Shown here one piece after another: positions 1 to 9,166 of a stretch of 64,000 nt of DNA (the stretch's first letter is position 1; the number at the start of each line of letters is the position of its first letter). Location: positions 558,001-622,000 of the forward strand of contig JAGMVK010000003.1 of assembly GCA_020747065.1 (NCBI GenBank), written 5' to 3'. Origin of the DNA: Cadophora sp. MPI-SDFR-AT-0126 (taxonomy: Eukaryota > Ascomycota > Leotiomycetes > Helotiales > Ploettnerulaceae). The notes below the pieces were generated by a model that did not search any database, was not told the origin of the DNA, and saw nothing but the letters and a program-made list of their open reading frames with translations. A program made the position numbers and the translations under genes.

Positions 1-591
1 GAGTGGAGCAAAGAGTCGTTTAGACTTTGGCTCGAGCTTATCTCCTTGACTTATTGATGTATCGCTACACTCGCTTGGTATTGCATGCAGAGACTTCGCC
101 AGTTGCTCATTAACAGCACCTTCAGCAGTCACTTCTGGTGGTAATTTGGGGATTGTGTGCTGCCATTGAGTATTTTCTTCTGCGTCCCGTCTCTAAACAC
201 GAAGCAGCTGTCAAGGTATGAGACCAAATGTGTGAGACTCAAGTTTCTTGTCCTGTTTCGTTTAAGTGCTTGGACGTGAGCAGCTGCGCCTTTAATCTGA
301 GCATTCCTGGCCCCTGAATATGCATGAGCATGCGCTTCAATCCCACGGAGTTCTTGCATCAACCTGATCCCGCACCTTCCTGGTTGGGCTTGGCGTAGAT
401 CAAGGCATGGCCATCGAGAACACCTCGCCTACATCCTCATCCTCTTATACAGCCACTGTCGCAGAAAAACAATCCTTTCTCTTTTTTGACGAGCTCTCTA
501 AAAACACAAACCTCCTTGAATTTCTCTTCTTCCCACCTCCGAGGTTAGCTTGATTGTGGATCTGTTCTCGCGTTTGGTCGCCTTCCTTGTC
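1..591. other. Upstream non-coding stretch
   Basis: I see no coding region here that I can support. The short open frames have no recognisable content. The last part (about 420-590) is CT-rich with runs of pyrimidines just before the ATG at 592, which is usual for filamentous fungal promoters and leaders. It probably holds the promoter and 5' UTR of the HET gene that follows. Confidence 0.5.
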
Positions 592-2539
592 ATGGACCAC
601 AACCCCAAATCAACGTCTGAGGAGAGGGAAAAGCCAATGGTTGAGGAAGAGGTGCCTCATGCGAAGCCTCGTGGGGAAGTTATGCCCAAAAAACAGACTC
701 TCAAATACAAGGCTATAGCAAGCCAAGCCGTTGGGGACAGCAGACAGCATGTGCAAGGGGCATTAACGGAAGAGAAAGACGAACACGATAGCAGCAACGG
801 ACCAGAACCCATCTACCCTGACTACACAGCCATACTTCCCCGCTTCCACTATTCGTCAGTGACACAAAACAAACAAGTTGTTCAAGTTCAGGGCACTCTC
901 TGCCAGGATTGTGCACAGATTGACATCGATACTTTATTGAAACGGCCGCACAAAACGATTGCTGGCCAGACAGTGAAGAAAGAACTGGGGCCTGCTCAGA
1001 CTTTGAAGGCCAAGTCATGCCCTCTTTGCCACTTGGTATATTCAAGTCTAGGTCCTCATTACCAGAAATACAGTGGATTAATACCACTCAGGACATTCTC
1101 ATCGACGCGTATGAGAGACAAGACCTGGAGCTCGATTGACACCAACCTGATGCAAGCTCATTTTACTTGCAAGTATATTGTATCCCAGCCTGAGGGGCGT
1201 AATGGTCCAATTCGAATAATCAGGGAGCACATTCAAGATTACGACCTCTTCAAGAATTGGATCAATTTATGTCAAACTTATCATACCAAAGTCTGCGGAG
1301 TTAAGTCGTCGGAACTGGTTCCGCTTCAAAGGCTTATCGATTGCGAGACACGTACAATCATCCCCGCCTCAAATCATCCTTACGTGGCGCTGAGCTATGT
1401 ATGGGGACTTGGCGATGAGATCCACCGGTTCTCTGAGACCTTACCTCTAAATCTGCCGAATACGATTGAGGATACAATTAGTGTTACCCTCAAGCTTGGA
1501 TATCGATATCTTTGGATCGACCGCTATTGCATTAACCAACAGTCGGCAGAAGACAAAGATGCACAATTTCCAGTGATGGATGTAATATATCAAAATGCTG
1601 AAGTCACAATTATCGCGGCCGCTGGAGGTGACCCTAGCTATGGCCTCCCTGGTGTCGGCATCCGAAAGAGAGGAGAGCATGCAAAGACCATGTGCAGTAA
1701 AGTTGGGAAACACTTCCTGATCACAACAGAAGGTGTCTATCCTCCATTGTCTGTTTCATCGTCCAAATGGAAGACTAGGGCTTGGACTTATCAGGAAGCA
1801 ATACTGTCCAGGAGGCGGTTAGTATTTGCACAGGAAGGAGTCTATTTTGAGTGCTATGGGATGCATTGCTCCGAATCACACAACTTTCCTCTGTTGGATA
1901 TGCACAGAGAAGATATGCAAGGCTTCAGACACACCTTTTGTCAGGAGCAGCAAGTTGGAATGTTCCCAAGAGGCGCCGGGACATCCAAGTTAGCTATTCT
2001 TCATCGAATTGGGGAGTACTCGAAGCTGGAATTGACAAGGCCTGAAGATATTTTGAAAGGAATTTCTGGAATATTGAACAATTTCCAAAGAAGGCCTCAT
2101 GGTCCTCGTCACTATGCTGGCATACCGATCCTGCCCAGAGGTCCTAGGAAAACCGAATCAGAGGTTCCTGAGTGGACGCCGTCTATGGGATTTCTCTTGT
2201 CCCTTCTGTGGAACTTAAAGCGCCCATCAGAAAGACGCACTGGCCGTGACGGCACTGAGTTTCCCAGCTGGTCTTGGACCGGGTGGTATGGCTCCGTTGA
2301 GTGGAAAGAAGCAGTCAATTGGTTACCCTCATTCAAATTCGACCCTGATGTTCGACTAAATGTGGAGCTCAAAGACGGGCGGGCCTTGAATTTGGAAGAG
2401 TATCAAAATCTGGATTCTGAGGATAGTCGCCAGGCTCAGTCTCAGCCGTCAACTTTTATACGTATATCGACATGGACTGTGTGCATTTACCACCTCAGAC
2501 CTGTTCGGGAAAAGAACAAATATGTTGGCAAAATTGATA

Positions 2540-2641
2540 ACGTGGTTTATCACCGAGTCGGACATATCACCGAGTCGGACAAAAAATTTACATACAAAAA
2601 ACGTCCGTGCACCCTAGACAACTTCTTTAATTATTAATAAA
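2540..2641 (+). repeat. Left terminal inverted repeat of the MITE
   Basis: This arm of about 102 bp pairs with the right arm. It carries two copies of the GAGTCGGAC motif about 16 bp apart, possibly transposase-binding repeats. It also supplies the premature stop (TAA at 2635-2637) that ends the HET reading frame. Confidence 0.88.
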
Positions 2642-2870
2642 AAGCTTAAATAATTTTTATATAATAAATTTAATAAATAAATATTTTATATTTCAAGTTT
2701 GATATAAATTCTATTAATAAATAAAAAGATATTAATAAAAAGATAAATTACAAGGATTAAAATTAGCGTTATCTTAATTATATAATAAGTAATTAATAAT
2801 TTTGAAAATTTTGAATTATAAGATGTTCTTTTATATTATAAATAAATCAAGATCTAAATTTTAAGTAATT

Positions 2871-2972
2871 TTATTAATAATTAAAGAAGTTGTTTAGGGT
2901 GGCACGGACGTTTTTTGTATGTAAATTTTTTGTCCGACTCGGTGATATGTCCGACTCGGTGATAAACCACGT
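2871..2972 (-). repeat. Right terminal inverted repeat of the MITE
   Basis: This is the reverse-complement partner of the left arm. It differs by a 1-nt indel near GTGC(C)ACCCTA and one G/A difference, and similarity fades in the A/T-rich core. Its outer end is followed by the TA duplication and then the resumed HET coding sequence. Confidence 0.88.
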
Positions 2973-3294
2973 TATAGAAGATGGCGGATACATAGAATGG
3001 GAGTTTCAGACTGTATCCAAGGTTCCGTTACAGCTCGACCAAGTTTGTACTGGCATTCTTCTAAGTCGCGACGCCGGCATCAATGCAACGGCTGGGCCTG
3101 CTCTGTTAATTGCGACCAGAATCGGTGACAAGGTGGAAAGAATTGGTTTTGGCGACCTGACTTTTTTCGAGGCGTACACCAAAGAAGGTGATTACCGGGA
3201 ACTTCATAAACAAGACTCAAAAGGGTATTTCTTATCTACTGTCCCGAAACTACCCGAGCTGGTCAAGTCTTGGAAAGAGGTTCGGCTCGGCTAG

Positions 3295-4906
3295 TCATAT
3301 TGATCAATCATCCTGTATCAAGCAAAATGTACGCAAGTCAATTTATTTGGGAGTATATTGAAATCCACATTTAAAATGTTTCCGGCTCTCAGTCGCTCGC
3401 TTTGTGCTAAAGCCGCATCTGAATCCGTGAACCTCTAGATCTCAGCTAAAGGGATTGATCGCACAATAGCCGCCTGATTCGTCCTCCTTGAATCTAAGTA
3501 GTGGAGAGCACGATTTAGATCCCTGAAGTTCTAGAATAGGCTGGGCCTAGCGCGTCTATTTTGCTAGGCTGCTCGCGTTTAAGGAACTAAATCTAGCTCG
3601 ACTGGAGTACTACAGCTGGGGCTACGCCGGTTTGAGACGCTACAGCTCGAAGTGCTTGCTCACATCTGAAGAAAGATACCTTAACATACCACAAAATCGC
3701 ATATTTGCCTAGTTTACGTTTCAAACCAAAGCATTCCAAATGATAGCAGTGCAGTCCGGACCGCTTAGGCATGAAGCACACGAGTTCGGTCTAAGAACTG
3801 TGAAATCGCAGAAAATTTGCACCAATATCACTGAAACTCAGACTATGCCGGCCAATGGTGTAAATCTCCAAAGCATTCAAGTGATGGAACGGTATGGTAT
3901 GATAGCCAAGCAGCGTAAGGGGTTTCCAGAAAAACGACTAGACCCTTTCAAAGGTCGCACCCACCCACTCCTCACTTCTGATGCTTCGAATTCGTCAAAG
4001 ATAAATTGATGCTCGGAACTTTGGGCCTTCAACTATTGTTGACCTAGCAGTTCCAATTTACGTAGTTGGTACTGTGTCGAGTGGCATGGCAGTCCCTAAT
4101 GACCCTTTCCGTTCCTGAAGGAAAAGGTAGCTTACTGCCCTCCGTAGGTACAGCCGCTTAATAAAAAGGCAATTAGAGACGAGAGCACTTTGAGATTTTG
4201 CAGACTGTGAGACACCTCTTCTAAAATACGATCTATCATCTTTCTTTATATTTAACTCTCTTAAGCGAATGCCTATCATATAAAGTGGATCTGTTCCATG
4301 TAGGTCCAGTTCGGGATACTGAGGAGTCGGTCCGGCTGCCTTGAGATCACTTTCAAAACTCGACAAAAATTAGACGACAAGCTCCCTAATCTACGTCCAG
4401 CCTACTTAGTTTATTAGCTGAGAGAAAGTGCGTGAGTAGATATAAGCATTGCGCTAGTGATACTCAAGCCACCCAGACCGCTCAGGTGAGCTAGGTGAGG
4501 AGAGGATGAGTCGAGGGTGATTAACGCCTGAGTATAAGCGGCCAGTTTATTTATCGACCTTTGGATTAACAGAAAGAAGTTGTGTTCAACTGCCACGGTG
4601 AAAAGGATGATGCAGCAGGATTGATAGATCATCGTGTCAGCTGGCTCCTGATTGGGGTATGTTAATTACCATGATACCCCAGTACGAACCACGGGACATG
4701 AAAAGTACAATGAGGGCGAGGACAAATAATCATCGTGAAGCATGTACAATGCAGGATACAAGAAGGGGGTCAAGATAATATACACCCAGATCGTCAATAA
4801 TGCCGTCCACGATGCAAGACTTTTATGCCACCGACCTAATCCACCCCATACATAATACACAACAATACATTACCATGATATCCACGATCGATCCACCACC
4901 ACTCAA
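3295..4906. other. Spacer of 1.6 kb with no recognisable gene
   Basis: Only short open frames occur here (longest about 100 codons), and none resembles a known family or shows a usable intron chain. The end next to 4907 is the 3' flank of the CCDC47-like gene on the opposite strand. I saw no inverted-repeat ends or tandem repeats like those of the MITE upstream. Confidence 0.4.
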
Positions 4907-6367
4907 TTAAGCCTTCTGTGTCTGCCTCTTCTGGTTCTTTCGCATCTCCTTCTCGCGCTCCTTTTCGAGGTACTTCTTCTGTCCCTTTGCGTCGAGAGCC
5001 TTGAGTTCAAGGTCGCGCTTCAACTTCTTAGCCTTTTCACGTTCCAGGTTTCGCTCTTCGGCTTTCTCGTCTTCGCCGGCTTTTTGGAGCTTGCGGATCG
5101 TGTCTTCACGAGTAGTTCGGACCTTGCGCAGGACTTCTGGACGGAAGTGGGCGGATTGGACAAGGATATCGGCGACGCGGACGAAGTATTGGAAGATGGG
5201 GAGGACACTGGTATAATCGCCGGAGGAGGGAATTCGAACGGATAAGTAAATTCGCTTCTTTGGGGTAGTGTCTTCGAGGCTGAAAAATGTTCAATTAGGG
5301 CAGTCTAGCCAGCAAGAGAATATCACTTACGTCAATGGCTGGTCTACCGGTTGGTCAGTAATGATCAAGTGGTTCAAAAGCTCTCCAGCATCTTCAACGG
5401 CCTTAATGAGCTCAGGAGTGAGAAGGAAATCAGTGATCTCCGCGCTCTCACTCATGACAGTAGCCCATGCAGGAAGTTTGGCGCTGTCCTTGGTGGTAGT
5501 GATCGAGACATCATATCTTGATTCACGAAGTCCCTTCATGGTCTCCTTGTTCACGATGGCCCAAACGAAACCATCATAGCTGCTCTTGGTATCCTTTCGC
5601 AACTCGTGTGCTCCGGGAATCTGGCCAGGGACGGTAAGCGCCTCACGTCCATCGAAGGGGTAGAGGATGGCCTCCATCTTCTCGCCGGGTGCGTCCAAGC
5701 TCTCGAAGAACAAGCTGAAGATGAACTCGAAGAGCATGGTAATTGGGCTGTAGCGTTTGTACAGAGTAAGGTTGATATCGACGAATGCCACATTCTGTCT
5801 GCCAGTCGCGTAGGTCGAGAACTCATTGGGTGCCTTCTCCTTCAAAAGCTCTTCTGGGAGCTCTAGGGTTGTAGCCTTGGCCAAGCCATCACTCTCGACC
5901 TCGTCCACTGTTGGAGCCTTTCGACCCCCAAATCCAACCAGCGCAAACTCCTTTTGTAGCACGGTTGCATGCGCGGTGATCCAAGCTTTAGCCTTTCTTC
6001 GATTCGCACCTGTACCAAGCATATGTACCGTTATGATCACAGCGATCAGAGCAAGAATCACACCCTCCTGCTTGAAATCGCTCAAGGAGTGACGCTCGTG
6101 GATGTTGTACCATTTCGTATATGGGACAGCTGCGCCCGTAGGAGCTGCACCGGCACCCATGAAGCTGATAGGAGAGGAGGTAGCAGAGTAGGCAGCTGGT
6201 GTGGGCTCTGGAGCTCCAGCAAAGTCGGCGAAGTCTGGAGAAATGGAGGTTAGCAGCTGTCGTTGCCTCTGAAGGATTGCGCCAGCAGACTCACCATTAT
6301 CGCCAGCTGGAATTGGGGATACAGATGGCTTGGAGCCTCCGAGGAAAGCTTGGAAGAGTCCTGCCAT
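4907..6367 (-). CDS. CCDC47-like ER membrane protein (DUF1682)
   Basis: Two exons (6367-5331 and 5279-4907) with a 51-bp GTAAGT..AG intron give 469 aa, close to the usual length of CCDC47. The start is the ATG opening MAGLFQAFLGG, chosen over an upstream in-frame ATG at 6553 because family members start this way. One membrane segment is at about residues 101-118 (EGVILALIAVIITVHMLG). It follows a low-complexity N-terminus and precedes the DUF1682 body (KYSPITMLFEFIF-type core, EKMEAILYPFD, GFVWAIVNKETMKGLRESRYD). The C-terminus is a long Lys/Glu/Arg-rich helix, typical of the family. Animal CCDC47 sits in the ER PAT complex that helps insert multipass membrane proteins; a similar role here is inferred from homology. 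It is divergently oriented to the haspin locus. Confidence 0.88.
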
Positions 6368-6602
6368 GGTGAAGGGAGCGCACGATTCAATGGATGGTTG
6401 TCGTGTGAGGAAGAAGATGGAGGAGGCCAGACATGGGCATGAGGAGTGAATGGCGCTAAATTCACTAGCACTCTTAAGGCTCGCTAAAAAGTCGATGATG
6501 CCGCTTTTGCGGGTGTCAAAGTTTCCCTGTGTCTCTCCTCTGAATATTCTCATGCCGCTTTACCGGGCCCTCAGCAACTACATCCGAAGTAAATCCGCCA
6601 CT

Positions 6603-6852
6603 ATGCCTTCTGATGCTCTTGCTCGCGGCTTGAAATGCTGCTGCCCTTGCTTGGACATCGACGACAACGAGGAGACAAGGTAACTTCATTCTTTCTTATG
6701 GATAGATAGCAATACTAACGCATCACTTCAGATCCTCGCCAGAGCCACTGTTACCCAGGTAGGTGACGATTCGCGCTCTCTCATTGCACTCACGTGATGT
6801 AAACAGAACCTTCAAACTGCGTCACTGCCTTTGTATGAGCTGCTACGGTTGA
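6603..6852 (+). CDS. Possible 49-aa Cys-rich small protein, or 5' exons of haspin
   Basis: An ATG at 6603 opens MPSDALARGLKCCCPC and is followed by two clean introns: 6680-6731 (GTAACT..AG) and one starting at 6759 (GTAGGT). If the second ends at 6806, the product is a 49-aa protein with Cys clusters CCCPC and CLCMSC, ending at the TGA at 6850-6852. If the same donor joins the strong acceptor at 6957-6958 (branch GCTAAC), the frame runs in phase and without stops into the haspin ATG at 6975 and adds an N-terminal extension. The CCCPC cluster followed by an EPLLP motif resembles acylated membrane-anchor N-termini, but I recognise no family. The sequence alone does not decide between the two models. 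Confidence 0.4.
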
Positions 6853-6974
6853 GAATTAAACTGCAGCGGTGATTCGATCACTGTAGTCAATTATTCTCTA
6901 ATAGAATAGTGCTTGGGTGCCTATGTCTGTGGATCTGATAGCTAACCATACTATTCAGACCACTGACCCTCTCG

Positions 6975-8786
6975 ATGGGGAGACCTGTTCGCACATATGG
7001 CACGCAGCGCCGTCAATATGCATCTAGTTCCTCAAAGGTCTTCGGTGTTTCCTCCGTGAAGTCAACAGAACCTTGCACCGTCGCCAGTCCAGCTGCTGCC
7101 GCTGACCCACTCGAATCATGGCCGGACGTCCTTGAGACTCTACATGAGATTCAGAAAGAGACTCCGAAGAAAGGGGCGACTAAGAAAAAGCCAGTGGTGG
7201 AGTCAGAAGACGAGGAAGAGTCAAGTGAATCCGAAGATGACGAAGAGTCGAGCGAGTCGAGCGAATCTGAGAATGAGGAAGATGAAAACGATTCCGAGCC
7301 ATCGAGTGAGGCTTTGGATGATTTCAGGTCGAGTACAACGAGTCATCGATACTCAGCGATCGAAGATAAGACTGGATCCCATCGAAACACATGTGAGTGT
7401 CCATGTCTCCTCATCCCAGATATCACCACTAACACCACCAAGCATACGGCGAAGCCGCCCCCGACCATCTCGCCGTGCTCGCCAACGCCTATCAAACTGA
7501 CCGTGGCACGCGCCTTTTCATTAGCACTTGGCCCGAGATCCTCCCACCATCCGCAGAAGTCGAGAAAATTGCCGAAGCTTCCTTCGCAGAAGTGTACCGC
7601 GTGAAGACTTCAGCCGGCTCATCCATCATCAAAGTGCTCCAACTAAAAGTTCCCACCGACCCCTCCTCATCTGAAATCGAAACCGCGATCAACGCAGCTG
7701 ATCTAGTTTCCGAAATCCGTATAATGAATGTGCTCACTGAGGTTCCAGGATTCGTGGGTTTCAAAGATGCCCATCTGATCCAAGGCCGATTCGCTCCGTC
7801 CATTGAAGAGGCCTATTATGAGTTTATCGCCGATGACGGGGAGTACGAACCCAGGGAAACGCATTTCCCTGATCCGGATGGATTTACGGAAGAATCAACT
7901 TTCTTGGTTTTGGAGCTGGCTGATGCGGGAGATGTTCTTGAAGACTGTCCGATTGAAAGCATTGACCAAGTATGGGATGTCTTTCTCGGAGTTTGCATGG
8001 CTTTGAGCAGGGCGGAGTATCTTTGCGAGTTTGAGGTAAGTCCACATCACTTATTCTAGGTTCATACACTGATCAAATGAAAGCATCGGGACTTGCACGA
8101 AAACAACGTCTGCGTCCGGCGAACAACAAATCCAGCGTCCAAGATGAAACGCAGACCAAAGCCCCGTGATTGCCCTGTCAAGTTTGGCTTCTCAGACTAC
8201 AATATCACAATCATCGATTACGGCCTCTCACGTGCCAAGCTCGAGAACGGCGATGTCGTCTTCCAAGATCTCGAAAATGATCTTGCTCTTTTCCAGAGTA
8301 GCGGTAGTGGACTAGCCGGAATGCAGTACGACAACTATCGGCGGTTCGTTCCCCAATTCAACTATTCCATCCCCGCACTCAACTAACGCCCCCAGAATGC
8401 GCAACCATCTTCTAAGCGGAACCCGCACCATGCAACCCGCTTCCTTCCATACGACGCCCATCTCAGAATTGCCATCATCGGAATCCAACAACCGCAATTG
8501 GTCCGACCACACACCTTACAGCAACGTCCTCTGGATACGTTACATCCTCTCCTTCCTCACCAAACAATTCAAGAAACACTCTCCCGGCCCAAAAGCAGCT
8601 AAATACCTCGCGACTTTCGAAGCTGAGATCAAGGATATGAAGAGGAGACTGGATGTTAGGACGAAGGTTGAGAATGGCGCATTTGTGAGCGCGTGTCAGG
8701 TGCTGGATTATGTTTTTGGGAGGGGGTGGGTGAGTGAGGAGCAATTGGGGAGTGCGGGCGTGGATAGTACGATTTTGAGTCAGTGA
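6975..8786 (+). CDS. Haspin-type serine/threonine kinase (histone H3 Thr3 kinase family)
   Basis: Four exons (6975-7392, 7443-8035, 8084-8343, 8396-8786) give about 553 aa. The N-terminus reads GRPVRTYGTQRR, the basic R-x-Y-G stretch common in fungal haspins. A strongly acidic Ser/Glu/Asp run follows (about residues 75-110). The kinase domain shows IAEASFAEVYRVK, the ATP-lysine region SSIIKVL, catalytic HRDLHENNVCV, the metal motif IIDYGLSRA, and the haspin-specific GMQYDNYRRMR after it. Haspin phosphorylates H3T3 at centromeres in mitosis. The metal motif is DYG, where haspins usually have DYT. The third intron uses a weak donor (GTTCGT) but has a good branch site, and the join restores YRRMR. 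An upstream spliced start at 6603 is possible. It is tail-to-tail with the next gene. Confidence 0.88.
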
Positions 8787-9166
8787 GATGTGAGGACGGC
8801 AGGGTGGTGTGGTAGCAGCATGGACAGAAACGCGGAGGAGTGATAGATATGGTTGAGGTTGTTTCTCACATGCATTTGACTTCAGGTGAAGTAGGCGTAC
8901 ACACAAGGGGCGGGCATGGCATCAGGCGTCAATAATTGATTATTTATCCAAAGGATCCAGTATCCCGCGAAACCTTTTGAGATAGCCTACTCGATTACTA
9001 TCGGTATCCCCCATTGCGACATACAGGAAACAAACCAGCCTGGACTGACCGAGCAACAGGATTTAATCCAATCCAGTCCTTTCATTCAAATACCAAGGAA
9101 CCTCTTCCTCAACAACATTACCCAACTGACTCAACCCTCATTTCAACCCTCAAATCAGACCCCTCC
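8787..9166. other. Tail-to-tail spacer
   Basis: This 380-bp stretch lies between the stop of haspin and the stop of the opposite HET-like gene. It should contain both 3' UTRs. I see no gene and no clear structure. Confidence 0.5.

Larger units (their letters stand above)
2540..2972. mobile_element. MITE-like element with long terminal inverted repeats, TA target duplication
   Basis: A 433-bp insertion lies inside the HET coding frame. Its ends are near-perfect inverted copies starting ACGTGGTTTATCACCGAG. Each end holds a tandem pair of a short motif containing ATCACCGAGTCGGAC. The arms match for about 102 bp with one 1-nt indel and a substitution or two. The core (about 2642-2870) is almost pure A/T and has no transposase. 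The element is flanked by TA on both sides (2538-2539 and 2973-2974), the duplication expected for Tc1/mariner-type elements. Size, missing coding capacity and TIRs fit a non-autonomous MITE. The arms are nearly identical, which suggests a fairly recent insertion. Family membership is inferred only from the TA duplication. Confidence 0.88.
592..3294 (+). pseudogene. HET-domain (heterokaryon incompatibility) gene split by a MITE
   Basis: The first ATG of the long open frame is at 592; the frame also runs upstream through a TTG, which is not a credible start in a fungus. The protein has an N-terminal Cys pair region (LCQDC, then CPLCHLVY) common in these proteins, followed by a clear HET domain (PF06985): YVALSYVWG, LWIDRYCINQ, the AEVTIIAAAG stretch, and a downstream RAWTYQEAILSRR block. 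HET proteins trigger non-self recognition and cell death after hyphal fusion. The frame enters a 433-bp inverted-repeat element at 2540 and stops inside it at 2637. The rest of the gene resumes right after the element (IEDGGYIEWEF... to the stop at 3294). Element plus one TA copy is 435 bp, a multiple of three, so removing it leaves one frame of about 755 codons. The allele as read would make a C-terminally truncated protein, so it is probably non-functional or altered. Confidence 0.85.

Noticed and set aside
2540..2972. The element acting as a spliced intron of the HET gene
   Set aside because: GT and AG near its edges (about 2542 and 2976) do not keep the reading frame; the TIRs plus TA duplication explain it better as a transposon. 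Other internal splice choices were not fully excluded.
7132..7500. 122-codon frame overlapping haspin exon 1
   Set aside because: A basic shadow of the acidic Ser/Glu/Asp-rich coding run in the real frame.
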